From contig MEMY01000063.1 of assembly GCA_001768965.1 (NCBI GenBank), forward strand, positions 1 through 17,888: a DNA stretch of 17,888 bases, written 5' to 3'. The stretch is from an archaeon RBG_16_50_20 (GTDB lineage: Archaea > Thermoproteota > Bathyarchaeia > 40CM-2-53-6). This document shows, piece by piece, positions 7,298 to 13,523 of this stretch. The position numbers and the translations under genes are program-made. Position 1 is the stretch's first letter, and the number at the start of each line of letters is the position of its first letter. Under the pieces are notes generated by a model. The model had not been told where the DNA came from and made no database searches. It saw only the letters and a list, made by a program, of their open reading frames with translations.

Positions 7298-7532
7298 GAA
7301 TGTACGAGCACGACTGATGGGTTCTTCAAATTCCCTCTGACAATATCGGAAATTGATTTTGGCGCGAAGCTGGGCAACATTTCAACTTGCAGAACATCTC
7401 ACTCGATCCCGACATTAGCCTTCCGTGTCGAGGAAAATGCCAAGTCGTTCTGCTATTCCGCGGACACGATATACTGTCCAGCAGTGATAGAACTAGCCCA
7501 CGATGCTGACTTGTTGATTCACGAAGCGACTT
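7298..7532 (+). repeat. 235-bp direct repeat, copy 1
   Basis: Begins GAATGTACGAGCACGACTG and ends GAAGCGACTT. By base-by-base reading it is identical to 7533-7767, which follows with no gap. It covers codons for residues 99-176 of the metallo-beta-lactamase protein plus one base. The bases just outside differ (G7297 versus T7532; G7533 versus T7768), so the unit is exactly 235 bp. Confidence 0.98.
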
Positions 7533-7767
7533 GAATGTACGAGCACGACTGATGGGTTCTTCAAATTCCCTCTGACAATATCGGAAATTGATTTTGGCGC
7601 GAAGCTGGGCAACATTTCAACTTGCAGAACATCTCACTCGATCCCGACATTAGCCTTCCGTGTCGAGGAAAATGCCAAGTCGTTCTGCTATTCCGCGGAC
7701 ACGATATACTGTCCAGCAGTGATAGAACTAGCCCACGATGCTGACTTGTTGATTCACGAAGCGACTT
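7533..7767 (+). repeat. 235-bp direct repeat, copy 2
   Basis: Exact second copy, abutting copy 1 head to tail. It is read in the frame that continues to the natural stop at 7980-7982. No short microhomology or insertion-element end is seen at the junction. The lack of any mismatch means a very recent event or an assembly artefact. Confidence 0.98.
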
Positions 7768-8006
7768 TCCTGCAGGATCAGCTATCCATAGCTCAACTGA
7801 CCCTTCATTCTACTGCTGAAATGGCGGGAAGAGGTGCGAGAGAAGCCCATGCAAAGCAACTCGCACTCTTCCACATACCGCCGCCAAACGAACACAGAGA
7901 ACAGGAATTTCGCTCCGACGCAACAAAAGCATATGGAAAAGAGGTCATCATCGGCACGGACCTGGCTACAATCGAGTTCTAAGCCCTCGCGAGCCCACGA
8001 ACTAGA

Positions 8007-8016
8007 GCTTAAATTC
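8007..8016 (+). promoter_or_regulatory. TATA-like box of the IMP dehydrogenase gene
   Basis: GCTTAAATTC lies about 42 nt upstream of the TTG start at 8054, placing initiation near 8035. Confidence 0.4.
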
Positions 8017-8053
8017 CAAACAGTACAATCACCCACAAAAGCTGGGCAAGTTA

Positions 8054-9523
8054 TTGAAAGCCGAAACCTCGAGGCAGTCCTTTCTCGAGAAGTTCAAAAG
8101 CATACACGTCGCTTTGACCTTCAGAGACGTCTTCCTTCTTCCTGGCCGCGCTGAAGTTGAGCCGAGTGAGGTTGACGTTCGCACCCGCGTAACGAAAACG
8201 CATAACCTGAACATACCTTTCGTCTCATCGCCCATGGATACCGTAACCGAGAGCGATATGGCGATCGCAGTGGCAAGGCATGGCGGGCTCGGCGTAGTTC
8301 ATAGAAACTGTTCCATAGACGAAGAAGTCGAGATGGCGAAGCGTGTCAAAAGAGCCGAGGCGCTCATTATTCGTGACGTCATCACGGTCGCGCCAGATGA
8401 TACTGTCGGACAGGCCTTGGCGCTGATGGAGAAGCATAACATCTCGGGGCTTCCAGTTGTCGAGAAGACGAAACTGGTTGGCATTGTCACGGGAAGGGAC
8501 GTACGCTTCGCGCAGCCAAGCTTGTCTGTGAAGCAAGTAATGACAAAGAATGTTGTCAAGGCGGAGGAGGGCACAAGCATCGAGGAGGCGCAGAGACTTC
8601 TCGGGGATCATAAGATCGAAAAGCTACCTATAGTCAATAAGACGGGAGAGCTTGCTGGCCTAATCACCTTCAAGGACATACTGCTCAGAGGAAAGTATCC
8701 TGATGCAGCTCGAGACGAGAACGGGCAACTACTATGCGCCGCCGCAGTCTCCCCATTTGATTTGGAACGCGCGAAGAAACTGGACGAATTCGCGGACATC
8801 CTCGTTACCGACGTTTCGCACTTTCATAATGCGAATGTCTTCAAAGCTACGAAGACGTTGATGTCCGAGGTTTCCGCAGACGTCATTGTGGGCAATATTG
8901 GGACGTACGAGGCGGCGGAGGACGCCATTACTGAGCTAGAACATATCGGTGGATTCAGGGTTGGCATCGGATCCGGGTCGATCTGCACGACAACCGAGAT
9001 TACGAAAGCTGGCTCTCCAACTCTGTTTGCGACCGCGCAGGTATCGGATGCCGTTGCGAAATATGGCGCAGACATTCCCGTCATAGCCGATGGAGGAATC
9101 AGGACGCCAGGCGATGTTGCAATTGCCTTGACCGCCGGAGCCTCTGCAGTCATGATTGGAAACCTATTCGCGCGGTGTAGAGAATCCCCGGGCACGCTCA
9201 TCACGATCGGAGGACGTTACTACAAGCAATATCGTGGAATGGGCAGCCCCACAGCGCGCGAAAAGCGCTACTCGCTCGACCGCTACAGCCTTCCCTCAAA
9301 GGGCGTACCCGAAGGTGTTGAGGGATGGGTTCCCTACAAGGGCGAAGTTAGCATAGTGCTCGACGAATTGGTTTCCGGTCTACGGGCCTCCATGGGCTAC
9401 GCTGGGGCAGGTAGCGTTCAGGAGTTATGGCGCAAGGCAAGATTGGCGGCTCTCAGTCCGTCGGGAGCAGAGGAAGCTCGTCCGCATGACATACTTCTAC
9501 CGAGCGAATCCCAGGAAGTCTAG
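8054..9523 (+). CDS. guaB: IMP dehydrogenase with paired CBS domains and an atypical catalytic loop
   Basis: A 489-residue IMPDH/GMP-reductase family enzyme. IMPDH oxidises IMP to XMP with NAD, the committed step to guanine nucleotides. The barrel start is LTFRDVFLLPGRAEV (21-35). Two CBS domains (about 101-155 and 158-212) interrupt it, and IADGGIR (344-350) binds phosphate. Catalytic Cys311 lies in GSGSICTT. The flap has SLDRY with the Arg410-Tyr411 pair, then VPEGVEGWVPYKG (418-430); this dyad and EGVEG segment favour IMPDH over GMP reductase. Two sites are unusual: the common DTAHGHS is DVSHFHNA (253-260), and the residues after the Cys (usually TTR..GVG.PQ) are TTTEITKAGSPT. The TTG start gives a normal-length N-terminus; no ATG precedes it, and the ribosome site is weak. 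It stands alone with its own TATA-like box. The assignment is strong at family level, less so for reaction. Confidence 0.88.
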   Translation: MKAETSRQSFLEKFKSIHVALTFRDVFLLPGRAEVEPSEVDVRTRVTKTHNLNIPFVSSPMDTVTESDMAIAVARHGGLGVVHRNCSIDEEVEMAKRVKRAEALIIRDVITVAPDDTVGQALALMEKHNISGLPVVEKTKLVGIVTGRDVRFAQPSLSVKQVMTKNVVKAEEGTSIEEAQRLLGDHKIEKLPIVNKTGELAGLITFKDILLRGKYPDAARDENGQLLCAAAVSPFDLERAKKLDEFADILVTDVSHFHNANVFKATKTLMSEVSADVIVGNIGTYEAAEDAITELEHIGGFRVGIGSGSICTTTEITKAGSPTLFATAQVSDAVAKYGADIPVIADGGIRTPGDVAIALTAGASAVMIGNLFARCRESPGTLITIGGRYYKQYRGMGSPTAREKRYSLDRYSLPSKGVPEGVEGWVPYKGEVSIVLDELVSGLRASMGYAGAGSVQELWRKARLAALSPSGAEEARPHDILLPSESQEV

Positions 9524-9545
9524 AGACGAAACCGGCCATAGTACG

Positions 9546-9554
9546 TTTATATAA
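9546..9554 (+). promoter_or_regulatory. TATA box of the HTH regulator gene
   Basis: TTTATATAA is a near-perfect archaeal TATA element 33-41 nt upstream of the ATG at 9587. Initiation would fall near 9576-9580, leaving a leader of about 10 nt or less. Confidence 0.65.
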
Positions 9555-9586
9555 CCTCCGTCATACTTCTCACGTGGAAATTCCTA

Positions 9587-9970
9587 ATGCCCATGATACT
9601 CCCTGAGGAGTTGACATCCAAGTCCGTCATCCCAGCCATCCGAGCCCTTATCGTGAAACGACTCGTCGAAGAACACGGGATGACACAGCAAGAAGCAGCT
9701 CAGCTTCTGGGAGTCACACAACCTGCAGTGAGCAAGTACCTTCACCATAAACGCGGCGCAGCAATCAGGCTACATGGAATAAAGGCGATCGACGAAGCGA
9801 CAAACGAGATCGCGAACATGGTCTCTTCACACAAGGCGAAACCCATCGAGGTAATGAGCAAGATCGAAGCAGCCTGCGAATACGTTCGAAGAAACCGCTA
9901 CATGTGCGACCTCCACAAGAAACTGGAACCTGGAATGGACATAGAATCCTGCCACGTCTGCGAACAGTAA
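9587..9970 (+). CDS. Archaeal XRE-like HTH regulator with a Cys/His knuckle
   Basis: A 127-residue predicted transcription factor of the archaeal COG2522 type. Residues 5-25 (LPEELTSKSVIPAIRALIVK) are the usual lead-in. The helix-turn-helix spans about 31-52 (GMTQQEAAQLLGVTQPAVSKY) with recognition helix TQPAVSKYL. A helical middle follows. The C-terminus holds Cys107, His110, Cys122 and Cys125 (MCDLHKKLEP and SCHVCEQ), a likely zinc site or redox sensor typical of this family. The likely start is ATG 9587, though an ATG two codons later is possible. It has a strong TATA box and a very short leader. It is 49 nt upstream of the peroxiredoxin gene, same strand; cysteine-based sensing linked to that gene is possible, but targets are unknown. 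Confidence 0.88.
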   Translation: MPMILPEELTSKSVIPAIRALIVKRLVEEHGMTQQEAAQLLGVTQPAVSKYLHHKRGAAIRLHGIKAIDEATNEIANMVSSHKAKPIEVMSKIEAACEYVRRNRYMCDLHKKLEPGMDIESCHVCEQ

Positions 9971-9977
9971 ATTAATC
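9967..9977 (+). promoter_or_regulatory. Weak TATA-like element before the peroxiredoxin gene
   Basis: AGTAAATTAAT overlaps the stop of the regulator gene and lies 43-53 nt upstream of the ATG at 10020. A GGTGA ribosome site follows at 10006-10010. It could give the peroxiredoxin gene its own transcript. Confidence 0.3.
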
Positions 9978-10019
9978 ACGCCGCACCTCGAAGTTTCAAG
10001 CTCTAGGTGACCGTACGTC

Positions 10020-10478
10020 ATGGAAGTCAAAGTTAAAGCCGGAGATAATGCCCCGGATTTCGAAGGACCAACAACAGAAGGAAAGACTCTAGGGCTCAAA
10101 GACTTCCTCGGAAAAAAGAATGTCGTACTGTATTTCTATCCGAAGGATGACACGCCAGGCTGCACGAAAGAGGCTTGCAGTTTCAGAGACAACCTGCAAC
10201 CAATACGATCACTGGGCGCTGAGATCATAGGCGTAAGCGTCGATAGCGTGGAGTCCCACAAGAAGTTCTCAACTAAATTCAGCCTACCTTTCCCGCTGAT
10301 AAGCGACAAAGAAAAGCGCATCGCAACGGCCTACGGTGTCCTGAGGGTCACAGGAACCACCAACCGAGTCACCTTCATCATCGACAAGAACGGAAAGATA
10401 GCGAAGATCTTTCCCAAAGTCGACGTCTCGAAGCATACTGAAGAAGTAGTCGCGGCAATCAAAGAAATATCGTCCTAA
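10020..10478 (+). CDS. bcp: PrxQ/Bcp-type thiol peroxidase
   Basis: A 152-residue peroxiredoxin of the PrxQ (Bcp) class, normal length. It reduces hydrogen peroxide and organic hydroperoxides in the cytoplasm using electrons from thioredoxin-like proteins. It opens with KAGDNAPDFEGPTTEGKTL, the class N-terminus. The active site is FYPKDDTPGCTKEACSFRD (39-57), with peroxidatic Cys48 and resolving Cys53 four residues apart on the same helix, the atypical 2-Cys arrangement. The catalytic Thr45 and a later Arg in TNRVTFIID are kept, and DKNGKIAKIF closes the fold. The ATG has GGTGA 9 nt upstream. It follows the HTH regulator with a 49-nt gap. Confidence 0.96.
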   Translation: MEVKVKAGDNAPDFEGPTTEGKTLGLKDFLGKKNVVLYFYPKDDTPGCTKEACSFRDNLQPIRSLGAEIIGVSVDSVESHKKFSTKFSLPFPLISDKEKRIATAYGVLRVTGTTNRVTFIIDKNGKIAKIFPKVDVSKHTEEVVAAIKEISS

Positions 10479-10603
10479 GTGGCAGACTCTCAGCTGCTTT
10501 CTCACCAACGACATCTGCTAGAACTCGAAGGCGTGTCTGTTGTTGCTGCGACAAGCCCAACCCGCTTCTGACAAGCTTTTTCAATGGTGCCGCATTCCGG
10601 TGT

Positions 10604-10613
10604 GCATAATTAT
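10604..10613 (+). promoter_or_regulatory. TATA-like box of the nuo operon
   Basis: GCATAATTAT lies 30-39 nt upstream of the nuoB ATG. This spacing predicts a short or nearly absent leader. The rest of the 164-base gap after the peroxiredoxin gene (10479-10642) shows no other gene or structure that I can support. Confidence 0.4.
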
Positions 10614-10642
10614 CGCAGACTAGAGGTTGTGGAGTCACAAAG

Positions 10643-11161
10643 ATGAGTCAAGATACGCTGCAGGATTTCGCAGGCGTCTGGATTGGTAAGATGAGCGAGC
10701 TCGTCCAGACGATCATAGGCTCGGGACCAATCAAGTACATAGTTAATTGGAGCCGCATGTACGCCCTCTGGCCTGTTCACATTACCACCGCATGCTGCAG
10801 CGCTGAGTTCGGGGCCATGATGGGACCCAGACTCGACCCAGAGAGGTTTGGCATGCAGGCCGTTGCCGGAGGCCTCAGACAATGCGACCTCCTTATCGTA
10901 GAGGGAACGGTCACCAAGAAGATGGCGAAACGTCTGAAAATCGTGTATGAACAGATGCCGAAACCGCGTTATGTGATCGCGATGGGAGACTGCGCATGCT
11001 CAGGCGGCTTATTCCACGATTCATACAGCATCGTCAACGATGTTCACAAACTCTTCCCGATTGATGTATACGTCCCAGGATGCCCCCCGAGACCTGAAGC
11101 ACTTCTGAGTGCAATCGTGAAACTCCGTGAGAAGATCCGCAGGCAAGAGGTATTCGCGTAA
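10643..11161 (+). CDS. nuoB: Complex I-like subunit NuoB (N2 cluster protein)
   Basis: A 172-residue NuoB/Nqo6 homologue, also related to the small subunit of group 4 hydrogenases. It carries the terminal N2 [4Fe-4S] cluster that hands electrons to the quinone or other acceptor. The four cluster ligands are visible: the tandem Cys51-Cys52 in TTACCSAEFG, Cys117 in AMGDCACSGGLF and Cys147 in VPGCPPRPEAL. Other blocks are RFGMQAVAGGLRQCDLLIVEG and the GDC loop. An extra Cys119 lies beside the third ligand. The ATG is preceded by GGAG about 8 nt upstream. Its TAA overlaps the nuoC ATG by one base (TAATG). No nuoA precedes it. Confidence 0.96.
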   Translation: MSQDTLQDFAGVWIGKMSELVQTIIGSGPIKYIVNWSRMYALWPVHITTACCSAEFGAMMGPRLDPERFGMQAVAGGLRQCDLLIVEGTVTKKMAKRLKIVYEQMPKPRYVIAMGDCACSGGLFHDSYSIVNDVHKLFPIDVYVPGCPPRPEALLSAIVKLREKIRRQEVFA

Positions 11162-11655
11162 TGAGCCAAGTCTCGCTTTCACGAGAGGAAGCTATCATCG
11201 GTCAGTTGAAAGCTCGCTTTCCCGAAGCGATCGAGGAGACAAAGATCGACCGCGCTCGACGCGTAACCATACACTTCGAAAAGGACCACGTACAAGAGAT
11301 CGCCATGTTCATGCGAGACGAACTTGGGTTCGATCACGTCAAAGGCGTAGCCGGTGTGGATTTGCCCACGCAGAAGAAAATAGAGGTCTTGTATTTCGCT
11401 GGTTCATATTCGAACGCTGAAGTCCAGGACTTCATTGTTATCCTGAAGGCAAAGCTACCACGCGATAATCCAATAATTGCCTCCGTTGTCTCTGTATGGG
11501 AGAGCGCTCATTTCCATGAACGCGAAACCTTCGAAATGTTTGGCGTGAAGTTCGAGGGTCACCCGGACCTCAGAAAACTGCTAACACTGGATAACTGGGA
11601 AGGACCGCCTCCAATGCTCAAAGATATCAAATTCCCGGAGATGGGTCAACGATGA
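11161..11655 (+). CDS. nuoC: Complex I-like subunit NuoC
   Basis: A 164-residue NuoC/Nqo5 homologue (30-kDa subunit), a structural protein of the peripheral arm between NuoB and NuoD. The family signature is at the C-terminal half: SVWESAHFHERETFEMFGVK (111-130), FEGHPDLRKLL (131-141), then LDNWEGPPPMLKD (143-155), matching the usual W-x-A-x-x-x-ERE-x-x-D/E-x-F-G, GHP and W-x-G-x-P-x-x-KD pattern. The N-terminal half is less conserved. It is a separate protein, not fused to NuoD. It overlaps nuoD by four bases (ATGA at 11652-11655), so translation is coupled. Confidence 0.93.
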   Translation: MSQVSLSREEAIIGQLKARFPEAIEETKIDRARRVTIHFEKDHVQEIAMFMRDELGFDHVKGVAGVDLPTQKKIEVLYFAGSYSNAEVQDFIVILKAKLPRDNPIIASVVSVWESAHFHERETFEMFGVKFEGHPDLRKLLTLDNWEGPPPMLKDIKFPEMGQR

Positions 11656-12785
11656 CAACGGAACCACCGAGCCCGGGAATTTCGATAAGTAAGACTGCGG
11701 AACCATCAACCCTTGACGTATCGGTGGGCCCACAGCATCCCGGTTCAGGCCATTGCAGGATTCTAATCCGCGTCGACGGCGACTACATTGTGAGCGCAGA
11801 TCCGGATATAGGATATGTTCATCGTGGATGCGAGAAAATCGCTGAGTACCGGAATTATGTGAGCAACATTCCACACCTGGAGAGGCCAAATATCGCCGAC
11901 GCAATTCACCTAAACTGGGGCTACGTGCTCCCAATCGAGGAACTTCAAGGAGTCGTAGTCCCACCTAGAGGAAAATACATCTCAACCATAGCTGCCGAAA
12001 TGAACCGCATAATGAGTCACCTCTATGGGCTCGCGATCATGCAAGGAGTCTTTTCGGGCCACACGACAATTTTCATGTGGGCCTTCGGCGACCGCGACCT
12101 CTTCATAGAACTTGCAGAAATGCTCACCGGCGCCCGCCTGACGTATTCGTTCTTGGTTCCTGGAGGCCCAAGGCGGGACCTGCCTTTCGGATTTGAAGAT
12201 CGCCTCAGCAGGTTGCTTGATTATTTCGAAAAGAGGCTTGTCGAATATGATCGCATCTTCTTCAGCAATCCATCCGTGATTGCGAGAGCCAAGGGGATTG
12301 GTGTCCTCAAAAGAGAAGACGCCAAGAAACTGGGTGTTGTTGGTCCAGTCTTGCGCGCATCTGGTGTCAAGTACGATGTTCGAAAAGTAGAACCCTACGG
12401 CGCATACGCCGATCTCGAGTTCGATATCCCGACGTTTGAAGAAGGAGACTCCTACTCACGTTACCTGATAAGATTCGAAGAGATGAAGCAGAGCGTCAGG
12501 ATAATTCGCCAGGCGCTTGAGAAGATCCCTAAAGGACCCATAGCACGCAAGGCACCACTCGTCGCACCTGAAGGAGAAGCAACCGGCCGTGTCGAATCTT
12601 CCCGAGGCGAGATAACCTACCTGGTGATGGGAGACAACAGTGACAAACCCTCCAGAGTCAAAATAATGAACGGATCCTTCCGAAACCTAATAGCGCTCCC
12701 ATTCCTGGTCCGCAACGTACACGTCGCAGACATGCCGATCATCTACGGAAGCCTAGACTATTGGCCCGTGGAGGCAGACAGGTAG
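11652..12785 (+). CDS. nuoD: Complex I-like subunit NuoD with a non-canonical quinone site
   Basis: A 377-residue NuoD/Nqo4 homologue (49-kDa subunit), related to the large subunit of group 4 NiFe hydrogenases. Family blocks: SVGPQHPGSGH (24-34), GYVHRGCEKIAEYRNYV (54-70), MNRIMSHLYG, VPGGPRRDLP, GPVLRASGVKYDVRK and the C-terminal YGSLDYWPVEADR. No hydrogenase cysteine pair is present: L1 has lost its cysteines (ERPNIADAIH) and the C-terminus has no DPCxxC, so it is not a hydrogenase. In canonical NuoD a His in the GPxHPxxHG loop and a Tyr in the DRxDY segment hold the quinone head; by eye these positions are Gly33 and Ile81 here, with His34 shifted by one. Similar loops occur in thaumarchaeal NuoD as I recall it, so this may be a lineage trait. 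Start ATG overlaps nuoC; nuoI follows after 10 nt. Confidence 0.93.
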   Translation: MTTEPPSPGISISKTAEPSTLDVSVGPQHPGSGHCRILIRVDGDYIVSADPDIGYVHRGCEKIAEYRNYVSNIPHLERPNIADAIHLNWGYVLPIEELQGVVVPPRGKYISTIAAEMNRIMSHLYGLAIMQGVFSGHTTIFMWAFGDRDLFIELAEMLTGARLTYSFLVPGGPRRDLPFGFEDRLSRLLDYFEKRLVEYDRIFFSNPSVIARAKGIGVLKREDAKKLGVVGPVLRASGVKYDVRKVEPYGAYADLEFDIPTFEEGDSYSRYLIRFEEMKQSVRIIRQALEKIPKGPIARKAPLVAPEGEATGRVESSRGEITYLVMGDNSDKPSRVKIMNGSFRNLIALPFLVRNVHVADMPIIYGSLDYWPVEADR

Positions 12786-12795
12786 GGAAGATCCT

Positions 12796-13281
12796 TTGAG
12801 TACAGCAGTTCTCGGGGCAATGTATGAAGGGATCAAACACATCTTCAAGCACACTTTCACCATGAAGTACCCCTACCAGAAAGTTTTGCTGCCGAAAGGG
12901 TTCCGCGGTCGACATCTACTCTACATGGATAAGTGCACAGGCTGCGGAATCTGCGCATGGATCTGCCCGGAAAGATGCATCTCAATGGTCCCTGTCACCG
13001 ACAACAAAGAGTATCCGCAAAACCCCGAAAAACGATTCCCACAATACTGGTACGCTCGATGCTGTTTTTGCCATTTTTGTACAGAATACTGTCCAACGGG
13101 TGCCCTAGATTACACTCCAGATTATGAGTTGGCTGAATACGATCGCGAGCTGCTCCTCTGGAGCCCCGAGCGACTTTCAAGGCCGCCAACCAACATTGGC
13201 GAATATCAATCTGTGTTCCATGGCAAGGATGGAAATCAAGGCGTAACCTTCGAACCAGTGATCAAGCAGAAGTCTAAGTGA
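12796..13281 (+). CDS. nuoI: Complex I-like subunit NuoI (2x[4Fe-4S] ferredoxin)
   Basis: A 161-residue NuoI/Nqo9 homologue that passes electrons through two [4Fe-4S] clusters (N6a and N6b) to NuoB. The first motif is Cys47-Cys50-Cys53-Cys57 in DKCTGCGICAWICPE; the second is Cys89-Cys92-Cys95-Cys99 in RCCFCHFCTEYCPTGAL. An extra Cys90 adjoins the second motif. The N-terminus (EGIKHIFKHTFTMKYPYQK) is the usual surface helix facing the membrane. TTG 12796 follows nuoD by 10 nt, with GGGAAG as a weak ribosome site. It is the last nuo gene here: no nuoH, J, K, L, M or N is seen between D and I or after I. The next genes are a possible small protein and the suf genes. Confidence 0.95.
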   Translation: MSTAVLGAMYEGIKHIFKHTFTMKYPYQKVLLPKGFRGRHLLYMDKCTGCGICAWICPERCISMVPVTDNKEYPQNPEKRFPQYWYARCCFCHFCTEYCPTGALDYTPDYELAEYDRELLLWSPERLSRPPTNIGEYQSVFHGKDGNQGVTFEPVIKQKSK

Positions 13282-13334
13282 CCGTTCGTCAAAGTTGAAA
13301 TCAGAGTTTCCCACTATTCGGCTGCGGGTAACTC

Positions 13335-13439
13335 ATGTCTGAGATACAGGATCACCTAGTTGACAAGATAGACAAGAGAACCAAGGCGCGAAAGCGTAAG
13401 CGCGGTCCCTATCGGAAATCTTCGCCGATTCACTTCTGA
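13335..13439 (+). CDS. Possible 34-aa basic small protein
   Basis: ATG 13335 to TGA 13437-13439 encodes MSEIQDHLVDKIDKRTKARK, then RKRGPYRKSSPIHF. The head is acidic and helical and the tail is very basic, like small nucleic-acid-binding or ribosome-associated proteins. A GGGT sits about 6 nt upstream as a weak ribosome site. It ends just before a T-run that looks like a terminator, which fits the end of a transcript. It would be either the last gene of the nuo operon (53 nt after nuoI) or independent. No homologue is recognised, and its length alone is not significant. Confidence 0.45.
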   Translation: MSEIQDHLVDKIDKRTKARKRKRGPYRKSSPIHF

Positions 13440-13450
13440 TTTTTGTTTTT
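13440..13450 (+). terminator. T-run terminator before sufC
   Basis: TTTTTGTTTTT directly follows the stop of the 34-aa frame and precedes the suf promoter. It fits the intrinsic T-run type of archaeal terminator and would separate the nuo and suf transcripts. Confidence 0.55.
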
Positions 13451-13465
13451 CATAACACACGTCAT

Positions 13466-13478
13466 ACTTAAATAAATA
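13466..13478 (+). promoter_or_regulatory. TATA box of the suf operon
   Basis: ACTTAAATAAATA lies about 46-58 nt upstream of the sufC ATG at 13524. Initiation would fall near 13495-13500, with GGGATT as a weak ribosome site. The 242-base nuoI-sufC gap holds only this, the T-run and the small frame. Confidence 0.6.
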
Positions 13479-13523
13479 CGCACAATTGTCTGCGCGCACC
13501 ATCACAATCGAAATGGGATTAGA

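Larger units (their letters stand above)
7004..7982 (+). pseudogene. RNase Z-like metallo-beta-lactamase gene interrupted by a 235-bp tandem duplication
   Basis: With one repeat copy removed the frame is continuous and encodes a 247-residue metallo-beta-lactamase-fold hydrolase close to RNase Z, the tRNA 3' endonuclease. It starts MKVTFLGSGGS at a TTG. Metal ligands are SHQHADH (His57, His59, Asp61, His62), His133 in RTSHSIPT, Asp154 in YSADT and a late His in LALFHIPP; DLLIHEATF matches the RNase Z HEAT box. It is shorter than usual RNase Z (about 300), with little room for the flexible arm, so a related phosphodiesterase is possible. As written, the duplication is 78 codons plus one base: the first frame stops at TGA 7532-7534, exactly at the junction, after 176 residues and just after HEAT. 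The rest (7533-7982) is open in the next frame and could restart at GTG 7719 to give 87 residues. The product would lack the C-terminal helix and His, so it is probably inactive unless the duplication is an assembly error. Confidence 0.85.

Noticed and set aside
8225..8611. A 128-codon open frame on the minus strand inside guaB
   Set aside because: It lies wholly within a convincing IMPDH coding region and its translation has no domain-like pattern; it is an antisense shadow.
10584..10646. A 20-codon frame overlapping the nuoB start
   Set aside because: It covers the likely TATA box and initiation site, so it would not be transcribed as a gene.
10610..10882. A 90-codon minus-strand frame across the nuoB start
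   Set aside because: It overlaps the conserved nuoB N-terminus and promoter, with no family features.
11652..12785. NuoD as the large subunit of an energy-converting hydrogenase
   Set aside because: Only one Cys (HRGC) lies near the first motif and the two CxxC pairs that bind nickel are absent, so it cannot be a NiFe hydrogenase.
9559..13470. The 10-mer CGTCATACTT shared by the regulator (9559) and suf (13460) promoter regions
   Set aside because: A 10-base match is expected many times by chance in a window this size, and it sits differently relative to the two TATA boxes.
13482..13489. ACAATTGT palindrome before sufC
   Set aside because: Single 8-bp palindrome, not repeated nearby, and within chance.
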